A stretch of DNA of 64,000 nucleotides. Source: Larimichthys crocea (lineage: Eukaryota > Chordata > Actinopteri > Sciaenidae). The position numbers were made by a program, and so were the translations under genes. Positions 53,418 to 64,000 of the stretch are shown piece after piece. Location: assembly GCF_000972845.2 (NCBI RefSeq), contig NC_040032.1, forward strand, positions 14,845,358 to 14,909,357, written 5' to 3'. Position 1 is the first letter of the stretch. Every line of letters begins with the position of its first letter. Under the pieces are notes generated by a model, which did not search any database, had not been told where the DNA came from, and saw only the letters and a list, made by a program, of their open reading frames with translations.

Positions 53418-54190
53418 ACAGTTGCAAATAAATATAGATTAGATTTATTCTATATTAATCTGCCAATTACTGTATTTTCTCAGTTAGTTGATTAATCATT
53501 TAGTCCGTTGTATGGCTGCAACTAAAAACACTAAAACACCATGCACAGACTCATGAACGTAAAAATTATTCAACTACGTAGTCGACTGTTAGTCAATTAA
53601 TCGGATTGTCTATAAACAGTCAGAAAATAATGAAAATACCTGGCAGAATTTCTCACCGTCCAACATTTTCAAATGTTTGATATTCAGATATTCAGTATAC
53701 TGTTGTCTAAAGGAAGGAAAAGCATCAAATGTTTTCCATTTTGGCCTTAAAAATGCTAAATTGATCGTTTGATTAATAAAAATGTTAATAATTTTCTATC
53801 GATTGTCTAATTTATTTTCAAGAGACTCTGTGTTACCAGAAAAGACAGACAAATAATCCATTTTCAGTTGTACAACATATAGATTATATTCATACTAGAT
53901 CAATTTTCCAATTATTTTCTTTGTTAGTTCATCAATCCTTTTGTCTATAAAGTGTCAGAAAATAATGAAAATACCTGGTAGAATTTCTCAGAGTCCGACC
54001 TCTTCAAATGTCCAATCAATAGTCCAAAGATATTTAGTTTACTGTAAGAAACGAAGGAAAAGCATCAAATGACACCAGAGATGCAGGAATCAGAGAATGT
54101 TTTCCAGTTTTGGCTTTTAAGAAAATGCTAAATTGATCATTCAGTTATTAAAATATTCAATAATTTTCTCTGGCATTGTTTCGGTTGCAT
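53418..54190 (+). repeat. Tandemly duplicated dispersed repeat, period about 335 bp
   Basis: CAGTCAGAAAATAATGAAAA and following recur at about 53616 and 53953; GGAAAAGCATCAAATG and GCTAAATTGATC recur with similar offsets. Homology extends over roughly 53418-53860 and 53861-54190. It resembles a common teleost repeat with TTAGTTGATTAAT words. Non-coding. Confidence 0.7.
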
Positions 54191-54469
54191 CGCTAGCACA
54201 ATAGATCTTAGCACAGGTACTCAATGAAACAATGAGACGTGGATAGCACGCTATGAATTTCGTTGGTGCTCAGGATTGTTGTCATATTGAGCAAGGTGAA
54301 CCAGAAATGGCTTCTATAAGACTGTCCATCTATGCTATATCACACTTTCTCCATATGAAATCACCAGTGATCTAACTTGATGACTTAAACTGAGACACAA
54401 TATCTGTCTTTCTTTGCAGTTACCATTTCATGCTTTGGGAAGGGAGCACTCTATGAATAAGGTTCAAGC

Positions 54470-54840
54470 ACACAGCTATATACATGCCAGATGAACACTT
54501 GAATATGCTATGAATATATACATACTCAGTATACAGTATGTCCAGAGAAGGTGGGTCAGAGAGCCCTCTGCAGATTTACATCGATCACATGGAGAGAAAA
54601 TGGTTAGAATGATTCTGTGCAGTTTAATTTTTGAATAATAAAACTCGTGCATCACTTTAACTTGGATTAATTGGTGCCTGGCAATAATAGAACACGATCG
54701 GATCCTCCTGAGGCCCTCCTCCCAAACGACATCCCAAATCTGCATTCCCAGCTCCTCCTCCCAGGATTTTTTCAAAGACTGTATAATCCACTTGTTGAGA
54801 GGATATATTTACAAGTCTGAGACCAATTTTTCGGATTCAG
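54470..54840 (-). pseudogene. L1-type LINE ORF2 C-terminal fragment
   Basis: The reverse strand encodes WIIQSLKKSWEEELGMQIWD, then RIRSCSIIARHQLIQ, KVMHEFYYSKIKLHRI and CDRCKSAEGSLTHLLW. This fits the C-terminal zinc-knuckle region (CxxC...H...C) of L1/Tx1-type ORF2 proteins in fish. The frame is stopped upstream (about 54815) and no reverse transcriptase core is readable, so it is a truncated remnant. Confidence 0.7.
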
Positions 54841-56468
54841 GTGCTTATAAAATAAGCTTATGAATCATTGTTCCCTCAGGGAGAGACAGTGACTCACATA
54901 ATTCCTAATCTGCAAATATCAGAAGAAATGTGTCATGGGAAGAGAGAACTTGTTTAATTGCCAGAATTTTTGATAGCCAATTAATTTTTGGCAAGTGTTA
55001 ACCAAGTAAAAGAAAAAACACTTTTTCTGGCTCAAACTTCTGAGAAATAAATATATTTGTTATGATAGATTCATCTGGGAGGGACAACTTTCACACTGTC
55101 ACATTGTTTTTCACATTATCACATTAAGAAGGTATCAAATAAATTCTTAATATAGAAATCTTTGCTGCTTCAACAAGTCACCAAGGGCTTCAGAAACCGT
55201 GATGAGTCCCAATTTTTTGACATTTCAAAGATGAAACGATTCATTTGTTAATCAAAGGAACAACTCAGAGATGAATAGCTAATGAAAATGTTTACTTTCA
55301 TTACTGTTATGAAGCCATCGGGTTTTCCTGCGTTAGAAATGTCAAAGTAAATCCGTGTATTAGAGGAAACTACTTTTAATCAGCTGCTGAGCAGCCAATC
55401 ATACTGGCCTGGCTCATTACTGTCAAAAGCAGAGAGCATGAAAAACATGGGTGACAGATTTAGTGGCCTGCCTCTATCCCTCTGGGATGCATACACAGTT
55501 TTTATGGTAAGGGAAACAATTCATCACGGGGCAATTCATCAGTTTATAACTTTTAATTAATGTTCAAACGCGCAGACCTTTAAAACGGCAACCTCAGCTC
55601 ACGCCCGCTTTCAAGTGTCCGCTCTGCTTGTTTCCTCCTCTCAGCGTCCACACCTTCTTCTTCGTGTCCTTAAAGTGTGTCTGGTCTATTTACTGATCCG
55701 CTTCCACTTCAGCGCTAACCCACTCTATTTTCACAGCTCCTCTTTCCCTCTCCACTCTATATTCCCTCCATGTTTACATTAGTTTCGCTGGCAAGTCCTT
55801 GCGGCTCAATCCCCTGCCAATATTTGTGTTGTGGTGGATGCTGCCCCCTATTTCCAGCGTTTTATCATCTTAACATCTTTCCCAAACAGCTCATTTAGTT
55901 TCTTAAATCCTCTTCCCTCCCCCCCCACTCCTCTGCCCTGAATTAGCGACATCAAGGATGAAAATGAAAAGAAATGGCCAATCAGAGAGTGCAACGGAAA
56001 GGGGAAACCATTGAAAAAGGCTCAAAATGGAGCCCGCATGAGCAAATTGGACAGTCATAAGCACAGCCCAGACGTAGAAAAGTCCACATAATAGGGAAGA
56101 AAAGAGAACCCGACAGATTGATTCTGAGTGAAATTAAAGAGGACGAGTGGGAGAATGAGATGAGTAAATTGAGCATTGCATACTGCATTACAGTGTCTCT
56201 TAATTAACCGTGTAAAAGCTTTCTTATTAGGACTGATGCACTCCTCAGTTAACGAGGGAAGAGAGAATGCTCTTTCGGTTGTCATTGAGATGGGCCTCAG
56301 AGGAAAAAAAAGTGAAACAGCAAAGCACTGAATAGGAAAGGGCGAGAACAACGCGGGGACAATGATAAAGAAAGGACTGAACTAACTGTTCGCGTAAAAT
56401 CATCTGACTCTGCGCGTTTTGTCTCAATTATCTGTCATCTTTGTCATCTCAGTCCACGCCGCTCTCCT

Positions 56469-56497
56469 CCACCACCACCACCACCACCAACACCACC
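56469..56497 (+). repeat. (CCA)n microsatellite
   Basis: CCA/ACC trinucleotide run with one interruption. Confidence 0.9.
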
Positions 56498-56559
56498 TCC
56501 CTGTCAGTGAATAGACATTATGTGCAGCTGTGTTGAAAGTCTGATCACATCGCAGGGTA

Positions 56560-56561
<2 letters not shown>

Positions 56562-56596
<35 letters not shown>
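56562..56596 (+). repeat. (TG)n microsatellite
   Basis: About 17 uninterrupted TG units. Confidence 0.95.
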
Positions 56597-56597
<1 letters not shown>

Positions 56598-56829
56598 GAA
56601 TGATTTCAAGCGTCAGGTTCTGCACCTTTCCTGTCTATCATCACTAAATAACAGGGAGGCATAAACAATTTAAAAACATACACACAATCTTTTGAATCTT
56701 TTATTTACACGCACATACAAACAGTATCTGAGAGAAATGCACCATAGCAACGGAGAGATATAACAAAGCCTGACTGCGACATGGACACTAGATATTTTGG
56801 AGCCACAATGTATCACTATATTAATGTTT

Positions 56830-57790
56830 CCAAAGCATGACATGCAGATTATGACTTTAATGAATAGTTAATGTTTCGGAAAATACATTGATTTGCTTTT
56901 CTTTTCCCGAAAGTAAGCTGAGAAGATTGATATAAATTCCATGGCGTGTTTTTAAAAAAGCAACTTGGAGGTTGGATTTCTTACTGTATCTTTACTTTAT
57001 ATTTCATAAAAATGATCATTTGAACAGTGATGCATGATTTTATATGTTTTAATTTAGAGAAGAAAATAACCTTAAAGCCTCTTTTATCTTCTACATTGGT
57101 CACATGAAGGAGCCTGCTATAGCATAGTGCATTGCTCCCTTCACAGCACTGAGCTGGAAACAGGGTGAAACAATTAGCCCGGCTCTGTTTGAAGTTGTGA
57201 AAACTATACCAGCACCTCTAAAACCTTGTCTTATTTACATAATTACAGATCAAGTAAATATTGTTATTTTTTTGGTCTGTTCGTGTACAGGGCTAAAACA
57301 AAGAAGATACATCTTGTAACTAAGTTTTAGAGGTGTTGGTAAATGTTTATTCAGCTAACAGACAAGAGCCAAGCCAGCTGTTTCCCCTCTGCTTTATGCT
57401 AAGCTAAGCTAAAAACATCCCGCCTCCGGCTCTGTGCTTAACACAAGAGATACAAGAGTGTGTTGCCAGCGAATGTGTGTATTTCCCAAAACTAATTGGC
57501 TTAAATGTTTTTGCTGATAGTTGAGAAGACTGACACCACTACAGCCAGGAGATAGTTAGTTTAGCGTAGCTTAGCACGAAGACTTCCAGCTGAAGCTTCA
57601 TATTTACGACACAGACACAAGAGTGGTGTCAGTGTTCTCATATAACTCTTGGAAAGAATGTAAATAAACATAATTATCCAGTTATGTTGAGCTAAAGAAC
57701 AAAGGGACGATAAACTGACTAATTTACACAGATGCATTTTAATTGCATTTAAAAATTGGCTGGTTTATTCCTTTGAATTCCTCTTTTGGG
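56830..57790. mobile_element. Fold-back dispersed repeat (family E)
   Basis: The core arms 57151-57224 (GAGCTGGAAACAGGGTGAAA to AGCACCTCTAAAAC) and 57324-57396 (GTTTTAGAGGTGTTGG to AGCTGTTTCCCCTCTGC) are imperfect inverted repeats around a ~99-bp loop. Outer parts also pair: TTTCGGAAAATACATTGATT near 56876 with TATTTCCCAAAACTAATTGG near 57479. The TATGCTAAGCTAAGCTAAAA word is typical of a very common teleost repeat. Non-coding. Confidence 0.65.
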
Positions 57791-59301
57791 AAATATTAAT
57801 CCAAAGTTTCTCTTATTTGAGAGTGTAATGTAGTGTGAACGTGAAGACGCGTACGTCAACAATTAAAAGTATCTCAAACGAGACCTGCGTTCAGCATGTA
57901 ACTACTTTTTCACGACACTAATAGGAAACAAGCCCGAGTACATTCTGAAGTTTCGTTTGACAACTGTCTTGCAGTTATTTTCAGGTTGCTCAGCCACATC
58001 GCAGCTGCAGCACTCCAGATGGGAGACAAAGACTGTTTTTTCCACAAGCAACTGCGCCTGAGTCAGCAGATTTCACACGCAACAAATCTGCAATAACAGC
58101 TGTAGCGGCGGGCTGTCTTAAGATCAAACTTAAACGTCAGTCTGGGCAGGAGCGACTGTGCGGGTGTCATTGTGATTGACGGCTCTTGTTAAGGGCAGGA
58201 TTCCTGAGAGCAGAACAGCGGCTCAGTCTTGTCAAGGTCAGTCGGGAAGTGTTTGGCCGGAATCCAATTGGAGATTTCAGCTAGAAAATTGAAGATATGC
58301 AATCCAACCTGTGTGTCAGAGCTGGGAATCAAAAGGTCAGTTAAGTGTCATCGCAATGATAGAAGGAATTATGGCATGCAGTGACAGAGCCAAGAGGTTT
58401 AGTGTAGCGAAAGAAGACAGTTTGGTCCTGTTGGACCTCCACGGGGAGGAAGATGTGGACTCGTTTGTACCACAATTTCTTCTTAAAGAACTCTTTCAAC
58501 AATAACTGATGTCAGTCTTGATTTGAAATGTATTAATTTTAGAAGCTTGGTGCTCACAAATCACACAAACAAAAACAAAACAACTTGAAGTGCGATATAA
58601 TACATTCACCTATGTTTTATGTCTCACTGCACAATCTCTGCTCCTTGCTGTCTCTTCCTGCAATATGCCACTGTGCTTACAATGAATTAGAGGCACTCCC
58701 CTTATGGGCATTGTGAATTACGACAGTTATTCCCTCGTGTGTGCTGGTTCCAAGCTATCACAGGTGTGTAAAGTTGTTGTTTTAGTACCTGGTCTTAACT
58801 TGGCCCTCGTATCGCCCCTGTGTCAGTTTGATTTGACTCGGTATGCTGCAGTGACATCTGGCATGAAATTGAGATTGTTTATTATCATAATTCCAACTGT
58901 ATACCTGATGGTATACTGGAATTAAATCATAGCCAGGGGTGCACTGTCAGCTCAACACGTAGATATTTGGCAACAGTTATATTTGTATCAGTTCCAGTTC
59001 AGTGCCAAGATTACATTTCTGACTCTACTAGTTTTCATCCACGTCTGTGTTAACTATTTATCCACATCAGAGATTTTTGAAGGGTTGAGGCAAAGATACC
59101 ACGTAAGGACAAGTGCTCACTGGTGTTAGTAGTTTGGCGAGCTGATTTGGCCCGGTCACAAACCCAACAGAGAGTTGAAGCAGCTGCTCTGGCTGTGACG
59201 CAAATGACAAAATACTTGGCACCCGATTGTCCAAAATTACACTTGATTGCTGAGTCGACAGTATAAAGAATTGTATGTGTGATGTCACCCAAAAGTTTCT
59301 G

Positions 59302-59700
59302 AAGAGCTGTTTTGAAGCTCAAAGTACGTGGCGAGTCCTGCCTGTTCTGCCTCATAGCTAATCTAAAATTCGTAAAGATGTGGATGATCAGCAGGCAAAC
59401 TACACTTGGGTGCTCAAACAAACCACCTGTAATGGCACCTACCTGCCAATCAAAGGCAGGTAGGTATATTAAATATGAATGGGTCAGTTCTATACAGTTG
59501 TTATGAACAGGCAAAGTAGTTATAGAGACCCAAACTGTTTTGTACCAGGCTGTAAACATGTTTATTTCTGCTGTGAAGTTGAACATTTTAACATGGGGAC
59601 TTATGGAGACTGACGTTCTGTAGCCAGCTTCAAGTGGACGACAAGAGGAACTGCAGTTTTTGCCACTTCCACACTGGCTTCACTTCATAGCTACAGACGT
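59302..59700 (-). repeat. Dispersed repeat family A, copy 4
   Basis: Reverse-orientation copy: GTACCAGGCTGTAAACATGT, TTATTTCTGCTGTGAAGTTG, GACGTTCTGTAGCCAGCTTC and GGAACTGCAGTTTTTGCCAC. It contains a local inverted word, ACCTACCTGCC...GGCAGGTAGGT, at 59440-59463. Confidence 0.85.
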
Positions 59701-60643
59701 TGGTGTCAAATCTGAACATGATACACATAGGTCACAATTTCTAGTGATGTCTTGTCTCGAGTAATACAGTAAATAGTCCATAATTTAAAAAAACATTGTG
59801 AAAAAATGCGTATGGTCACATTGTAACCTTAGTTCTCTGAAGACACTATCTCTCCAGCTTTCCTATATAAATATGTAGCAGAGTTTTTTGAGATAACTGT
59901 TTAAATTTCCTCAGTCATTATGTTTTTTCCAGAGTTCCTCAGTATTAATCTAGTGAAAACTGGATCTGCTAATAGCCAATTTAGCATAGTTTTTATGGTG
60001 CCAAATTGAGTAGGAGCACTGCTGTCAGTGTCAGATTTTGAAAACCTCTCATCTACATAAATACTTTCTGCAGATACCTTGTTGAAGATTTAAGAGGCTC
60101 ATTCACAGAATATGTCAGCGATGGAATGTAATATGCCTAACTATCTTTTGAAACGTGTATAACCATCTGGAAATAAAGATCTTTTTGTTTTTATTTTCTT
60201 TAGAATGAGCCTTTTTTAAAGACGTGTACATGGAGCCAAGGGTTTAGAAAATATGGCACAAAAATATCCAAGTGTCCTTGTTTTTTTTTTTTTGGTTTGC
60301 TCTGAAACTGATTTCGCAAAGAGCTATTTGTGTTCCAAGACTTAAAGAATACGAATGTTAAAGGAGCAATGCTGCTCTGTATTTTTAGAAGTCTGATCAG
60401 ATGAGGTTTGGTTTCCTGACAGGAGCAGTAAGTTGAACTGACTAGAAGGAAGATGGCGTGCTGTTTCGTGTCACAGAGCAGTCGATGTTAGCGATGAGAA
60501 AGAGACCCGAGATCAGCATCAATGTGAAGGGAAAGAGATCAGGGCAGAGGGGGCTGCTGGCAGAGTTTCAAGGCCTCGTCAGGGGGGGAAAAAAGGGATG
60601 GTTGGAAGTTGGGAGTTTTAGACATCATTCATAATGTAGTCAG

Positions 60644-60770
60644 TTTTAGATGTGTTGGTAAATGTTTATTTAACTAACAGACAGAGCCAAGAGCCTCCCC
60701 TACAGAGCCTCTACTTTATGCTAAGCTAAGCTAAAAACATCCCGCCTCCAGCTGCGTACTTGCAGAGACA
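60644..60770 (+). repeat. Half copy of fold-back repeat family E
   Basis: TTGGTAAATGTTTATTTAAC and TATGCTAAGCTAAGCTAAAA, followed by ACATCCCGCCTCC, match 57334-57430. The left arm is absent, so it cannot fold back. Confidence 0.7.
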
Positions 60771-61277
60771 CAAGAGGCATCAATGTTCTCGTTCTTGCAA
60801 GATACAGTGCTACAGTACAGTGCAAAGGTGCTGGTAGGCTTATTTTATTTTACGTGAGCCAGTCTGTTTCCTTGAACCTCCAGCCTTCGTGTTGCTGTGT
60901 TGGATATTTTTTATGACTACATATTTTATCCGAGATTGATGCCATTCTTTGACCCTGTTTTGATTTAACGACCTGAACGACTAATGTGGCGCAATCATCA
61001 GCGTAGCAGAAAAGAGAACATCATTAAATTTCCTTTAAAGTTTGCTGATTTCAGATTTTTCCTTGATTGGCAATAAAACAACACGTTCAGTCATCCGAGT
61101 CATCTGATTTATTTGCAATCAAAGTTCGCTAAATGAAGAATAAAACACTTGAATCCTCTAAACCAAGAAGGAAAGAGAAGACGAGTGCTTAAAGATCTGT
61201 AATGCAGTTACAGTTTCATCAGAAAATATGACATTTGATTGACATTGATGCTCAGCTGTCATCGTCTCTCTCCACAG

Positions 61278-61650
61278 ACAACTGATCTGAAGCCAGCGGT
61301 GACAACTCATCGACATCAAAGCCGAACGTAGAAGAAAAAGTGAGAGCGTGCCGCTACGCAGCAGACTTTATGGACTGCATGTCGACAGAAGCCGGAGTAG
61401 ATACAGTCTGCAGGCTTTGAAGGGATTGTGTCGAGCAAATGGTGCTGCAGCACCTTCATCCCTGGCAGCCCCACTTCAAAAAGTAAGCATATGTTCGTCA
61501 TTTGAAATATCTGAGCAGTTTGTAGCTTTTGTTCTGTGTTTTCTGATCACACCATCGTATAATCAAAGTATTTGAATGCGTCACTGACCTGTACGTGTGT
61601 TGTTTTAACCTTACAGCCCCATTACGTTCAGTGTTTGTCTGAACAATAAA
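61278..61650 (+). ncRNA. Hypothetical two-exon transcript
   Basis: A 205-bp candidate exon (61278-61482) lies between acceptor CTCTCTCCACAG and donor GTAAGC. A second candidate exon starts at 61617 after ACCTTACAG and carries AATAAA at 61645-61650. No AUG frame of note crosses the junction. The acceptor implies a further upstream exon. Prediction from splice signals only. Confidence 0.2.
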
Positions 61651-62277
61651 TACCTGGAGTCCTTGAAAATGTATTAGGCAATCATCTCTGCCCTGAAGAA
61701 ATTTTGGAATTTATCAATGCAAACAAAGACGGTGGCTCGAAATGACATATTCTATTATCCAGATGGTTAAAGGAGTCTGTTTTGGATTCTGGAAATACTT
61801 TTAAGCGTTGTCTAACCACCTTCTTGGTTTTTCAAGGATCTCAGAATAATTAGAGAAGCAGAAGCACTGTGAGTGATGTGCGATGGCAATAAATGAGAGG
61901 CGTGAAGCTCTTTTAACCCATCCGATGTGAATGAACCTTTTTGTATTAGACTTTAAATTTCAATTAAAATCATCTGCAACTGACTCACTTAAACAATATA
62001 TCAGATTATAGAACTGAATGTCCACAAACATCAAACCATAAACTACAGATTTTCAGCGTGACATCTCATTATTCTGTAGTCTTTGTTAGATTTAAGACGT
62101 TTTAATGATCTGTGCCCCGCTGTCTGACCTTGATACCCATCAGACACTGAGGTGTCACGCTCTCTGCCTCTCCTGTCAAATCCGCCCGGCAACAAAGCAT
62201 CAGTAAGGTTGCATGTGCTTGATCTTCTCAGGCTGTTAATAAACTCGCTATCATGGTATATATACATTTGTTAGCAG

Positions 62278-63120
62278 CCAGTTTGCTAATAGAGCTAACA
62301 AAGCTGATGAAGCTAACAGAGCTGAAAGCTAACAGTTAATAGAGATACTAGAGTTAAAAGAAAAACCAGATCTTAGAGCTAATAGAGTTAAAGCTAATGA
62401 AGCAAACAGACCTAATAGAGCTAACAGTGCTAAAAGCCATTATACGTAGCTAATAGAGCTAACAGAGCTAACCGACCTAAAAGAGAAAACAGAGTTAATA
62501 GAGCTAAAAGAGCTGAAAGTTACCTGAACAAACAGAGCTAATAGAGCTAACAGAGCTAACCGACCTAAATGAGAAAACAGAGCTAATAGAGCTAACAGAG
62601 TTAACCAACCTAAAAGAGAAAACAGAGTTAATAGAGCTGAAAGTTACCTGAACAAACAGAGCTAATAGAGCTAACAGAGCTAAAATTCAACAGAGCTAAT
62701 AGAGCTAAAAGAGCTGAAAGCTACCTGAACAAACAGAGCTAACAGAGCTAACAGAGCTTAAAACTAATGGAGCTAATACAGCTAACAGAGTTAAAATCCA
62801 ACAGAGCTAATAAAGCTAAAATCTAACCGAGCTAATAGAGCTAACAGAGCTAAAATCCAACCGAGCTAATAGAGCTAACAGAGCTAAAATCTAACCGAAC
62901 TAATAGAGGGAAAATCTAACCGAGCTAATAGTGCTAACACAACTAAAATCTAACTGAGCTAATAGAGCTAAAATCTAACGGTGTTAAAAGAGCTAAAAGC
63001 TAATGGAATAAACCAAACTAATAGAGCCAATAGTGCTAACAAAGCTAACAGAACTAAAATCTAACAGAGCGAAGAGAGCTAATAGAGCTAACAGAGCTAC
63101 AAGCTAACGGAACAGACAAC
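62278..63120 (+). repeat. AGAGCTAAY minisatellite with higher-order units
   Basis: About 840 bp dominated by a 9-bp unit (AGAGCTAAC or AGAGCTAAT) with related spacers such as AAAATCTAACCG and CCGACCTAAAAGAGAAAAC. A larger unit beginning ACCTGAACAAACAGAGCTA recurs at about 62523, 62647 and 62724, so the array has nested periods of 9, about 77 and about 124 bp. Dense AGCT sites. Non-coding. Confidence 0.95.
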
Positions 63121-63760
63121 ACTAAAAGTATCTGCAGTTTTCTTTTATCCTTTTAGCATTTCTATGAACAATATAAACAAAGTCATGAGACCTTGAAGCT
63201 TTGGCAAATAGAAGCCAGAAGAGCACCTTGACTGTATCTTTCTCAAACGGTGACACTAATTAAATACGAGATAAATGAAGCCATTAAACAAACCAACACT
63301 TATCAACGGTTAAACAGTAAGCAATAAAGCTCGATTATCCCCCTCATTTTCTGCTTTTGGGCAGGAGGCCAAACAAGGCAATCAGTAAAGGTTGCACTAA
63401 CAGCCAGCACCTATTAATGAAATATACTAACTCGCTGCAAGTCTTTGAGGTGGACTGTATCTCATGATACAATGACTGTCTCGATTTGTTTTTCAGTTTG
63501 AAAGCCAGCACAAAAGTACCTGCTTTTCTGGTCCCCAGATATGAGCTAATATTTTGTAATTCTAATACATAATTTTCATAAATTTACTTTGTAAATCAGG
63601 AAAAATGCAATATGTTCTGAACCTGAAGCCTGAGGAGATTTCAGAGGTGAAAGTGAGATCATATGGAGTCAAAAGAGACTGTGAAGTGTTTCAGAGTTTA
63701 AATAAACTTTTCTTTAAGATCTGAACACTCCTACAGATGATATTTCATGCAAGAGAAGCC

Positions 63761-63786
63761 CACACACACACACACACACACACACA
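63761..63786 (+). repeat. (CA)13 microsatellite
   Basis: Uninterrupted CA run near the right edge of the window. Confidence 0.95.
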
Positions 63787-64000
63787 AATAAGTCAAAGTG
63801 TACACTGCACCGGATCTTTTCTGAGCCCCGGAGGCGTCCTGTGTCTATTTATTGACCGTGATTTCTCATATGGTGAAAGACAAGTATATACAGCTCTTAG
63901 AACAACAACACAAGATCATATTTACTTTATTATTAACAAAAGCATGCATGCATACACTAGTGACTAGTAAAAATCCTCACATTTACTTAAATTGGATTTA

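Noticed and set aside
61348..61575. 75-codon frame overlapping the 61.3 kb candidate exon
   Set aside because: Begins with GTG rather than ATG and reads through the strong donor; not supported as protein.
62278..63120. Array considered as a CRISPR-like or protein-repeat locus
   Set aside because: Units are contiguous 9-mers without unique spacers, in a vertebrate genome, and frames are broken; it is a minisatellite.

Overview
The window looks like nuclear DNA of a teleost fish, probably a percomorph; that placement is inferred from the repeat types, not tested. It has short GT-AG introns, long AC/GT and GA microsatellites, polyadenylation-type signals and many fish-style dispersed repeats. 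Nothing bacterial, viral or plasmid-like is visible, and no tRNA, rRNA or CRISPR array was found.

One protein-coding gene can be read with confidence. Positions 651-8176 on the + strand hold 17 coding exons of rps6ka4 (MSK2, mitogen- and stress-activated kinase 2). They cover both kinase domains, the regulatory linker and the C-terminal nuclear-localisation and MAPK-docking tail. The first coding exon (about 18 residues) lies upstream of the window. The 3' UTR probably runs to a poly(A) signal at 10722, and a 452-bp inverted-repeat element (8755-9206) sits inside it.

From about 10.8 kb to the end I see no certain coding exon. This is a repeat-rich intergenic or intronic landscape. It includes four copies of a ~350-430 bp family (10.9, 18.3, 48.5, 59.3 kb); two copies of another family (13.05 and 15.65 kb); a complete solo LTR with a 5-bp target-site duplication (21680-22015) and a partial relative (33.05 kb); L2-type LINE remnants (25.6 and 28.3 kb) and an L1-type remnant (54.5 kb); a hAT remnant with an apparent 8-bp duplication and transposase residue (39.7 kb); a tRNA-SINE-like element with a 7-bp duplication nested in a short MITE (46.4 kb), plus an intact MITE copy (49.4 kb); a fold-back repeat (57.2 kb) and a related half copy (60.6 kb); a 335-bp tandem duplication (53.6 kb); and an ~840-bp AGAGCTAAY minisatellite with higher-order structure (62.28-63.12 kb). 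A 10-N assembly gap lies at 21174-21183.

Two places could be transcription units without a recognisable protein. One is a CpG-containing, GA-rich segment at about 34.99-35.57 kb ending in a strong splice donor, which looks like a promoter plus 5' non-coding exon of a gene reading rightward. The other is a two-exon model at 61278-61650 with good splice sites and a poly(A) signal. Both are hypotheses. The most informative observations are the transposon insertions datable by nesting, a perfect 33-bp hairpin at 25693-25775, and the structured minisatellite. I did not find evidence for a new multi-gene system.
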